Source: Thioalkalivibrio paradoxus ARh 1
Lineage (GTDB): Bacteria > Pseudomonadota > Gammaproteobacteria > Ectothiorhodospirales > Ectothiorhodospiraceae
Direction: 5' to 3'
Length of the DNA stretch: 64,000 nucleotides
NCBI RefSeq assembly: GCF_000227685.2
Contig: NZ_CP007029.1
Location: 1,462,501-1,526,500 of the forward strand
Made by a program: the position numbers and the translations under genes. Of the stretch, positions 57,838-64,000 are shown piece by piece (the first letter of the stretch is position 1; each line of letters begins with the position of its first letter). Under the pieces are notes generated by a model that saw only the letters and a list, made by a program, of their open reading frames with translations, had not been told where the DNA came from and searched no databases.

Positions 57838-59286
57838 ATGTCCACGCAACCACACGACGTCGAGCAACTCATCAAACGCGAGTACAAGTATGGGTTCAGC
57901 ACCGATATCGACCAGGAGGTTCTGCCGCCGGGTCTGAACGAGGACGTGATCCGCGCGATCTCGGCGAAGAAGCGCGAGCCGGAGTTCATGCTGAACTGGC
58001 GGCTCGAGGCGTACCGCCACTGGCTGACGATGCGCGAGCCGAACTGGGCCCATGTGCATTACCCGAAGATCGACTATCAGAAGATCTCGTACTACGCCGC
58101 GCCGAAGTCGAAGGACGACGCGCCCAAAAGCCTGGACGAAGTCGATCCGAAGCTGCTCGAGACTTACGAGAAGCTGGGTATTCCGCTGCACGAGCGCGCG
58201 CGCCTCGCCGGCGTCGCGGTCGACGCGGTGTTCGACAGCGTCTCGGTCACGACCACGTTCAAGGAGAAGCTCGCCGAGGCCGGCGTGATCTTCTGCTCGT
58301 TCTCGGAAGCGGTGCAGAACCATCCCGAGCTGGTCGAGAAATACCTCGGCACCGTGGTGCCCTCGGGTGACAATTACTTCGCGGCGCTGAACGCGGCGGT
58401 GTTCTCCGACGGCTCGTTCGTCTACGTCCCGAAAGGCGTGCGCTGCCCGATGGAATTGTCGACCTACTTCCGCATCAACGCGATGAACACCGGCCAGTTC
58501 GAGCGCACGCTGATCATCGCCGAGGAAGGTTCCCATGTGAGCTACCTCGAAGGCTGCACCGCGCCTCAGCGCGACGAGAACCAGCTGCACGCGGCGGTGG
58601 TCGAGCTGATCGCGCTCGACGACGCCGAGATCAAGTACTCGACGGTGCAGAACTGGTACCCGGGCGACGAGGAAGGCAAGGGCGGCATCTACAATTTCGT
58701 GACCAAGCGCGGCGAGTGCCGCGGGCGCAACAGCAAGATTTCCTGGACCCAGGTCGAGGCCGGCTCGGCAATCACCTGGAAATATCCGAGCTGCATCCTG
58801 AAGGGCGAGAACTCGGTCGGCGAGTTCTACTCGGTTGCGGTCGGCAACAACTTCCAGCAGATCGACAGCGGCACCAAGATGATCCACATCGGCCGCAACA
58901 CCCGCAGCACGATCATCTCCAAGGGGATCTCGGCGGGACGTTCCAACAACGCCTATCGCGGGCTGGTAAAGGTGCTCGGCGGCGCCGAGGGCGCGCGCAA
59001 CTACACGCAATGCGACTCGCTGCTGCTCGGCGACCGCTGCGGCGCGCACACCTACCCGTATATCGAGGTGAAACATCCGAGCGCGCAGGTCGAGCACGAG
59101 GCGACCACCTCGAAGATCGGCGACGACCAGATCTTCTACCTGAAGCAGCGCGGCATCTCCGAGGAGGACGCGGTGAACATGATCGTGAACGGCTTCTGCA
59201 AGGAGGTCTTCGGCGAGCTGCCGATGGAATTCGCGGTCGAGGCGCAGGCGCTGCTCGCGGTGTCGCTGGAAGGCGCGGTCGGCTGA
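57838..59286 (+). CDS. sufB: Fe-S cluster assembly scaffold SufB
   Basis: 482-residue scaffold of the SufBC2D complex on which Fe-S clusters are built. N-terminal [20 protein letters not shown], then [19 protein letters not shown], beta-helix core [20 protein letters not shown] and C-terminal [20 protein letters not shown] with the conserved Cys. First structural gene of the operon. Confidence 0.98.
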   Translation: MSTQPHDVEQLIKREYKYGFSTDIDQEVLPPGLNEDVIRAISAKKREPEFMLNWRLEAYRHWLTMREPNWAHVHYPKIDYQKISYYAAPKSKDDAPKSLDEVDPKLLETYEKLGIPLHERARLAGVAVDAVFDSVSVTTTFKEKLAEAGVIFCSFSEAVQNHPELVEKYLGTVVPSGDNYFAALNAAVFSDGSFVYVPKGVRCPMELSTYFRINAMNTGQFERTLIIAEEGSHVSYLEGCTAPQRDENQLHAAVVELIALDDAEIKYSTVQNWYPGDEEGKGGIYNFVTKRGECRGRNSKISWTQVEAGSAITWKYPSCILKGENSVGEFYSVAVGNNFQQIDSGTKMIHIGRNTRSTIISKGISAGRSNNAYRGLVKVLGGAEGARNYTQCDSLLLGDRCGAHTYPYIEVKHPSAQVEHEATTSKIGDDQIFYLKQRGISEEDAVNMIVNGFCKEVFGELPMEFAVEAQALLAVSLEGAVG

Positions 59287-59348
59287 GCGAGCGACTGTAG
59301 GAGCCTGCCCAGCAGGCGCCATATGAACCAGACACAACGGGAACGCCG

Positions 59349-59768
59349 ATGAACGTGCAGGAACTGATGGAAGCCTTCCAAATGCTTCCGGACTGGGAAG
59401 ACCGCTACAAGCTGATCGAGGATCTCGGGCGGCATCTGCCGAATCTGCCTGAAGATCAGCTCACCGAGGACAACCGGATCAAGGACTGCAACACCCGCGC
59501 CTGGCTGATCGCGCATCTGAACGACGAGAACCCGCCGAAGCTGGTGTTCGAGGCCGACGGGGAAACGGCGACGGTCCGTGGTCTGATGGCGCTGATGCTG
59601 CTGCCTTTCCGGGACAAGACGCCGGAGGAAGTGCTGGCGACCGATCCGGACGACCTGTTCGGCCCGATGGGGCTCGAGAGCGCGCTCAGCCCGACCCGGC
59701 GCGCCGGAATGGAGGCGCTGCTGTTCCGCGTGCGCGAACTCGCGGTCGAGCACGCCGCGACCGCCTGA
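59349..59768 (+). CDS. sufE: Cysteine desulfuration protein SufE
   Basis: 139 residues. Accepts sulfane sulfur from the desulfurase and passes it to SufB. The active Cys is C47 in DNRIKDCNTRAWL; the start MNVQELMEAFQMLPDWEDRY is typical. It lies between sufB and sufC instead of after sufS; no sufS is in the window. A 62-base gap from sufB and a REP-filled gap of 265 bases to sufC. Confidence 0.95.
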   Translation: MNVQELMEAFQMLPDWEDRYKLIEDLGRHLPNLPEDQLTEDNRIKDCNTRAWLIAHLNDENPPKLVFEADGETATVRGLMALMLLPFRDKTPEEVLATDPDDLFGPMGLESALSPTRRAGMEALLFRVRELAVEHAATA

Positions 59769-59793
59769 AGCGATGCGCCGCGTTCCAACCATG

Positions 59794-59953
59794 CGGGCGG
59801 AACAGGCCGCAGGCCGTCATCCGCTGCCTTTGTGCCTCGGCGGTCGGACGCCTGGCTTCCTGCCGGCGCCGCCGGCGGATGACGCTTCGCTCTTCCGCCC
59901 TACGGTTCTGGCCGGATGTAGGGCGGAAAAGGCCGCAGGCCGTCATCCGCCGA
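59794..59953. repeat. REP-like palindrome cluster inside the suf operon
   Basis: Three REP halves: GGGCGGAACAGGCC...GTCATCCGC, then GGCGGATGACGCTTC...CCGCCCTAC, then GTAGGGCGGAAAAGGCC...GTCATCCGCC. They separate sufE and sufC. Hairpins here could act on mRNA stability or reduce transcription to sufC and beyond. Confidence 0.85.
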
Positions 59954-60033
59954 TGTGGCCCCGGTTGGGGCGCACAACAGAATTCAACCCGAGGGGCCGA
60001 ACGGCCTGAATGCTTTTTCCAGGAGAACACGCA

Positions 60034-60786
60034 ATGCTGAAGATCAACAACCTGCAGGCCCGGGTGGAAAACGGGAACCCGATCCTCAAGGGCATCGACC
60101 TCGAGGTGAAGCCGGGCGAGGTCCACGCGATCATGGGCCCGAACGGTTCCGGCAAGAGCACGCTGTGCCAGGTGCTCGGCGGCCGCGATGGCTACGAGGT
60201 CACCGGCGGAAGCGTCGACTATCTGGGTCAGGATCTGTTCGAGCTGGAGCCGGAAGAGCGCGCCCGTGAAGGCCTGCTGCTGGGTTTCCAGTACCCGGTC
60301 GAAATCCCGGGTGTGAAGAACATCTACCTGCTGAAGGAGGCCTACAACGCGCAGCGCAAGCACCGCGGCGAGCCCGAGGCCGATACCTTCCAGTTCCTGA
60401 AACTGGTGCGCGAGAAGCTGCAGACGATGCAGATGGACGAGAGCTTCCTGCACCGCGCGGTCAACGTCGGCTTTTCGGGCGGCGAGAAAAAGCGCAACGA
60501 GATCCTGCAGATGCTGGTGCTCGAGCCGAAGCTCGCACTGCTCGACGAGACCGATTCCGGCCTCGACATCGACGCGCTGAAAGTCGTCTCCGACGGCGTG
60601 AACAAGCTGCGCTCGCCGGACCGCGCCATCGTGCTGGTGACCCACTACCAGCGCCTGCTGAGCCATATCGAACCCGACTTCGTGCACGTGCTCTCCGGCG
60701 GCCGGATCATCAAGTCCGGCGACAAGACGCTGGCGCAGGAACTCGAGCGCAATGGCTATCAGGGCATCATCGAGGAGGCGGCATGA
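60034..60786 (+). CDS. sufC: Fe-S cluster assembly ATPase SufC
   Basis: 250-residue ABC-type ATPase of SufBC2D. Walker A AIMGPNGSGKSTLCQVLGG, signature GFSGGEKKRNEILQML, Walker B KLALLDETDSGLDIDALKVV, H-loop VLVTHYQRLL. Shine-Dalgarno AGGAGA at 60021-60026 sets ATG 60034; an upstream ATG is in frame. Overlaps sufD by ATGA. Confidence 0.98.
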   Translation: MLKINNLQARVENGNPILKGIDLEVKPGEVHAIMGPNGSGKSTLCQVLGGRDGYEVTGGSVDYLGQDLFELEPEERAREGLLLGFQYPVEIPGVKNIYLLKEAYNAQRKHRGEPEADTFQFLKLVREKLQTMQMDESFLHRAVNVGFSGGEKKRNEILQMLVLEPKLALLDETDSGLDIDALKVVSDGVNKLRSPDRAIVLVTHYQRLLSHIEPDFVHVLSGGRIIKSGDKTLAQELERNGYQGIIEEAA

Positions 60787-62126
60787 GCGCGAACGCCCTG
60801 AGCCAGCATTACGCCGACCAGGTCCAGCACCTGCAGGAAATCCTCCCGGAGGGGCTGCCCGAGTGGCTCGCCGGGCGCCGTCGCGGTGCCGCGGTGCGCT
60901 TCGCCGAGGCGGGCTTCCCCGATCCGCGCATGGAGGAGTGGAAATACACCAACGTCCGGCCGATCGCGACCAAGCCGTTCGTCGCGGCGGCCGGTGACGC
61001 GGACGTCTCCGCCGACACCGTGCGGGCGCTGGGCTTCGATGGCCTGGATGCGTACCGCATGGTGTTCGTCGACGGGCGCCTGCGCCGCGACCTTTCGAAC
61101 CTCGCCGGGCTGCCGGAAGGCGCGGTGGTACAGGGCCTCGGCGAGGCCCTCGCGACCGATCCCGACCCGCTGGAACCGTTCCTGGCGACACTCGCGCACG
61201 ACCGTTTCTCGAGCTTTGCGGCGCTGAACACCGCGTTCATGAACGACGGCGCGGTGGTGCGGCTGGCGCCGGGCGTGCGCCTCGAGCGGCCGCTGCACCT
61301 GCTGCTGCTCGGTTCCGCCGGCGATGCCCCCACCTGGAGCCATCCCCGCGTGCTGATCCAGGCAGGCGAGGGCGCCGAGGCCACGGTGATCGAGCATTAT
61401 GCCGACCTGCCCGGTGCCAACGGCTTCACCAACACCGTGACCGAGTTGCGCGCGGAGGCCGGCGCGCGGGTGCGCCACTATCTGCTGCAGGACCATGCCG
61501 ACGGCGCCTACCATGTCGGCAGCGTGTTCGTTCAGCAGCGCCGCGACAGCCGGGTCACCTCGCACAACGTGAACCTGGGCGGACGCCTGGTGCGCCACGA
61601 CCTGAACGTCGACCTGACCGAGCCCGGCGCCGAGATCGAACTGCTCGGACTGTTCCTGGCCGGCGGGCGCCAGCACGTCGACACCCACACCCGGGTGCAT
61701 CACCTGTCGCCGCACACCACCAGCCGCGAGCGCTACCGCGGCATCGGCCAGGGTCACGGCCGCGGCGTGTTCAAGGGGCGGGTATTGGTCGATCAGGGCG
61801 CGCAAAAAACCGATGCCCAGCAGCACAGCGCGAACCTGCTGCTGTCGCCGAACGCCGAAATCGACACCAAGCCGGAACTCGAGATCTATGCCGACGACGT
61901 GAAATGCGCCCACGGCGCGACCGTCGGCCAGCTCGACGAGACCTCGCTGTACTACCTGCGCAGCCGTGGCATCGGCGAGGCCGAGGCGCGCGAGATGCTG
62001 GTCTTCGCGTTCGCCGACGAGGTGCTCGAGAGCATGGACCTGGAACCGCTGCGCGCGAATATCGAGGCCCGCCTTGCCGCCCGCCTGCCCGGCGGCATGG
62101 CGATGGCGGCTACAGCGCCGGCGTAG
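60783..62126 (+). CDS. sufD: Fe-S cluster assembly protein SufD
   Basis: 447 residues, SufB paralogue completing SufBC2D. Start region RMEEWKYTNVRPIATKPFV, then GANGFTNTVTELRAEAGARV, the beta-helix core VTSHNVNLGGRLVRHDLNVD, DTHTRVHHLSPHTTSRERYR and C-terminal SPNAEIDTKPELEIYADDVK. Coupled to sufC. A REP array follows. Confidence 0.97.
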   Translation: MSANALSQHYADQVQHLQEILPEGLPEWLAGRRRGAAVRFAEAGFPDPRMEEWKYTNVRPIATKPFVAAAGDADVSADTVRALGFDGLDAYRMVFVDGRLRRDLSNLAGLPEGAVVQGLGEALATDPDPLEPFLATLAHDRFSSFAALNTAFMNDGAVVRLAPGVRLERPLHLLLLGSAGDAPTWSHPRVLIQAGEGAEATVIEHYADLPGANGFTNTVTELRAEAGARVRHYLLQDHADGAYHVGSVFVQQRRDSRVTSHNVNLGGRLVRHDLNVDLTEPGAEIELLGLFLAGGRQHVDTHTRVHHLSPHTTSRERYRGIGQGHGRGVFKGRVLVDQGAQKTDAQQHSANLLLSPNAEIDTKPELEIYADDVKCAHGATVGQLDETSLYYLRSRGIGEAEAREMLVFAFADEVLESMDLEPLRANIEARLAARLPGGMAMAATAPA

Positions 62127-62492
62127 GTTCGCCCCGACGCGTAGGGCGGAAGAGGCCGAAGGCCGTCATCCGCCGATCCGGCGGAGTTTCGGCCCCGACG
62201 CGTAGGGAGGAAGAGGCCGAAGGCCGTCATCCGCCGATCCGGCGCAGGTTCGGCCCCGACGCGTAGGGCGGAAGAGGCCGAAGGCCGTCATCCGCCGATC
62301 CGGCGGAGTTTCGGCCCCGACGCGTAGGGCGGAAGAGGCCGAAGGCCGTCATCCGCCGATCCGGCGGAGTTTCGGCCCTGGCGCGGGCAGGCATGGCGAG
62401 CGCCGAGCGGCGGATGACGCTGCGCTTTTCCGCCCTACGGGGAACGCATCCGGTTTTTCCGGCCATTGAACAGCGATTGAGGACACCAGCAG
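62127..62492. other. 366-base gene-free region occupied by the REP array
   Basis: No gene. Nearly all of the stretch is the REP-like tandem array at 62141-62440. The last 50 bases carry no recognised element other than the leader of sufT. Confidence 0.85.
62141..62440. repeat. Four-unit 61-bp tandem REP array plus one inverted half
   Basis: Units starting GTAGGGCGGAAGAGGCCGAA at 62141, 62202, 62263 and 62324 recur every 61 bases with few differences (GTAGGGAGG in unit 2, CGCAGG for CGGAGT after it). The array ends with the inverted half GGCGGATGACGCTGCGC...CCGCCCTAC at about 62410-62440. Tandem amplification of a REP unit between sufD and sufT. Confidence 0.9.
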
Positions 62493-63038
62493 ATGCACGT
62501 TCAGGAAACGATCAAGCTGAGCCGGGACTGCCCGGCGGTGGCCGTGCCCACGGGACAGCGCGTGTTGCTGGGCGACGGCGGCGAAGTGGGATTGGTCCAG
62601 GCCCTCGGCGGCTCCTACACGGTAATGGCGCAGGGCCGCCTGTTCCGGGTCGACTCGAAGGATGCCGACGCCCTCGGCAAGGAGCCGACGCCGCCGCCCC
62701 AATTGCCCGACGACGCGTCCGACGAGGAAGTCGAGAAGCTGATCTGGGACCAGATGCGCAGCTGCTACGACCCCGAGATCCCGATCAACATCGTCGATCT
62801 CGGCCTGATCTACCGCTGCGACATCGAACGCAGCGCCGGTGGCGGTCGCAAGGTGTCGATCGACATGACGCTGACCGCGCCCGGATGCGGGATGGGCAAT
62901 GTGCTCGCCGCCGACGTCTGGCAGCGGGTGATGGATGTCCCGACGGTCGAGGAGGCCAAGGTCGAGCTCGTTTTCGATCCGCCCTGGGACGCCTCGCGCA
63001 TGTCGGAAGCCGCCCGCTTGCAGACCGGGATGTTCTGA
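62493..63038 (+). CDS. sufT: Fe-S cluster assembly protein SufT (DUF59/MIP18)
   Basis: 181 residues. The N-terminal SufT-specific part (MHVQETIKLSRDCPAVAVPT) is followed by a DUF59 domain (about residues 80-170) with EIPINIVDLGLIYRCDIE and LTAPGCGMGNVLAADV, containing the Cys needed in the family. Known SufT proteins help mature Fe-S proteins. Position after sufBECD fits. Confidence 0.94.
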   Translation: MHVQETIKLSRDCPAVAVPTGQRVLLGDGGEVGLVQALGGSYTVMAQGRLFRVDSKDADALGKEPTPPPQLPDDASDEEVEKLIWDQMRSCYDPEIPINIVDLGLIYRCDIERSAGGGRKVSIDMTLTAPGCGMGNVLAADVWQRVMDVPTVEEAKVELVFDPPWDASRMSEAARLQTGMF

Positions 63039-63205
63039 CGCGCGCAGCAACGGCACGGCCGTCTTCCGTGACGGCCTTCCGATTCCGCTCTCCCATTCGA
63101 GGGGAGGGACACTGAACTGACACTGCGATCGATGCGGCCTGCGTTGGGCGTGCGGCCGAGCGGGCACGCGTTGAACGCAAGGAATCTGGAACATGGAGTC
63201 AAACG

Positions 63206-63526
63206 ATGAGTGATTGGGTGGACGTGGCCCCTGCCGGAGAGATCGAACCGGGAAAACACAAGCTCGTCAACGTCGACGACGTGCCCATCGCGGTCTTCAA
63301 TATCGACGGCCGCTATTACGCGATCGAGGATCTGTGCTCGCACGAGGAGTACCCGATTGCCGAAGGCGAGGTGAAGGACGACAGGATTACCTGCCCGCAG
63401 CACGGCGCCGAGTTCTGTCTGCGCACCGGTGCGGCACTGACGGCCCCGGCCTACGAGCCGCTGACCACCTTTCCCGTGCGGATACATGAAGGCGTGGTAC
63501 AGGTGCGCGATGATCGCTGGGATTGA
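63206..63526 (+). CDS. Rieske 2Fe-2S ferredoxin-type protein
   Basis: 106 residues. Ligands are in LCSHEEYPIAEGEV (Cys-x-His) and ITCPQHGAEFCL (Cys-x-x-His). Single-domain Rieske ferredoxin of the NirD/BphF kind. It lies between sufT and the A-type carrier, so it may carry electrons for cluster assembly or simply be a client. The electron partner is unknown. Confidence 0.93.
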   Translation: MSDWVDVAPAGEIEPGKHKLVNVDDVPIAVFNIDGRYYAIEDLCSHEEYPIAEGEVKDDRITCPQHGAEFCLRTGAALTAPAYEPLTTFPVRIHEGVVQVRDDRWD

Positions 63527-63652
63527 ACCGTGTAAGGATATAGCGCGTTGTGCGACGGCCCGTGCCAGGTGAAGGGCGCGGCTCGTGCAGCGACCGGTGG
63601 TTCGAATCCGGGCGCAACCGCATGGCTGACGAATGACCAGGAGAACCTGCAG

Positions 63653-64000
63653 ATGAACGCAACGGTGATCGAAACCCGGGACAACACCGCCGACGTGCCT
63701 GCGGCCGAGCGCGTGAAGGCAACCGACAAGGCGGTGCGGCACATCCTGAAACAAATGGAAACCGATCCATCCGCGATCGGCTTCCGGCTCGAAGTCAAGC
63801 GGACCGGCTGTTCCGGCTGGATGTACGTGGTCGACCTCGCCCGCGAGCCCCGCGACGACGACCTGATCTTCAATGTCGCCGACGGGCTGGACATCTTCGT
63901 CGACAAGAAGAGTTTCGAGTTCGTGCATGGCACCGAGATCGACTTCGTTTCCGAAGGGCTCACCCGGCACCTGGTGTTCAACAATCCCAACGTGACCGCC
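63653..64000 (+). CDS. sufA: A-type Fe-S carrier (SufA-like), 3' partial
   Basis: At least 116 residues; the frame stays open at the window end. The first cluster-binding Cys is in KRTGCSGWMYVVDL; the usual C-terminal Cys-Gly-Cys would lie beyond the window. It starts with an extended N-terminus (about 20 residues) before the conserved core. Shine-Dalgarno AGGAG at 63639-63643. Last visible gene of the SUF run. Confidence 0.9.
   Translation, partial: MNATVIETRDNTADVPAAERVKATDKAVRHILKQMETDPSAIGFRLEVKRTGCSGWMYVVDLAREPRDDDLIFNVADGLDIFVDKKSFEFVHGTEIDFVSEGLTRHLVFNNPNVTA

Noticed and set aside
63590-63625. GGTTCGAATCC resembling a tRNA T-loop
   Set aside because: The flanking bases do not form a T stem, and no acceptor, D or anticodon arms can be drawn around it.

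Overview
The window is GC-rich, almost fully coding DNA from a gammaproteobacterium. The order rnhB-dnaE-accA-tilS-pyrG-kdsA-eno-ftsB-ispD-ispF, the lexA-imuA-imuB cassette with a CTGT-N8-ACAG SOS box, and the SUF operon led by an Rrf2 regulator all fit that class. A gnnA-gnnB-lpxB block (amide-linked lipid A), TrkAH and many haem/sulfur-independent housekeeping genes would suit a chemolithotrophic or haloalkaliphilic lineage such as Ectothiorhodospiraceae/Chromatiales (Thioalkalivibrio-like). The lineage is an inference; no rRNA is present.

Layout. 1-3.7 kb: the end of a PA2779-like small membrane protein and, on the minus strand, gnnA-gnnB-lpxB for lipid A. 3.8-17.8 kb: a long plus-strand housekeeping run covering DNA replication (rnhB, dnaE), fatty acid, tRNA, CTP, Kdo and glycolysis genes (accA, tilS, pyrG, kdsA, eno), then ftsB-ispD-lipoate ligase-CREST hydrolase-ispF. 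17.9-18.5 kb: a BrnT/CopG-type toxin-antitoxin locus with a perfect palindromic operator and a frameshifted toxin. 18.7-23.6 kb, minus strand: lexA-imuA-imuB (no dnaE2) and a NodIJ-type ABC exporter. 23.7-27.9 kb: trkA, trkH and a DUF3179 protein.

28.2-32.9 kb is the most unusual functional cluster: two divergent DUF1538 membrane proteins, each with a duplicated transport-like domain. Two small PII-like proteins are interleaved (one overlaps its transporter by ATGA) and a CBS-pair protein follows. It reads as an uncharacterised transporter system gated by PII-like and nucleotide-sensing proteins. Archease and rtcB (RNA ligation) follow.

35.1-48.6 kb is a defence island: hsdM, hsdS, a PHP/SMC-like ATPase, two AlbA_2 (Schlafen-type) proteins around a DUF1016 remnant, hsdR and a YgjP-like metalloprotease, all closely coupled. 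A near-identical 15-bp sequence flanks the island, and the right copy is part of an attC-like inverted-repeat structure. hsdM carries an in-frame palindromic repeat that adds a short foreign-looking peptide.

48.6-57.2 kb: a coupled pair of GTPases, a beta-hydroxyacid dehydrogenase, an OsmC protein, and minus-strand yffB-dapD-dapC plus a double-domain gamma-glutamylcyclotransferase. 57.3-64 kb: the SUF iron-sulfur operon in the order regulator-sufB-sufE-sufC-sufD-sufT-Rieske-sufA, with no sufS in view. REP-like palindromes are inserted between its genes, including a four-unit 61-bp tandem array. The same REP family recurs after the toxin-antitoxin locus and beside osmC, and a second repeat family built on ACGGAA occurs twice.
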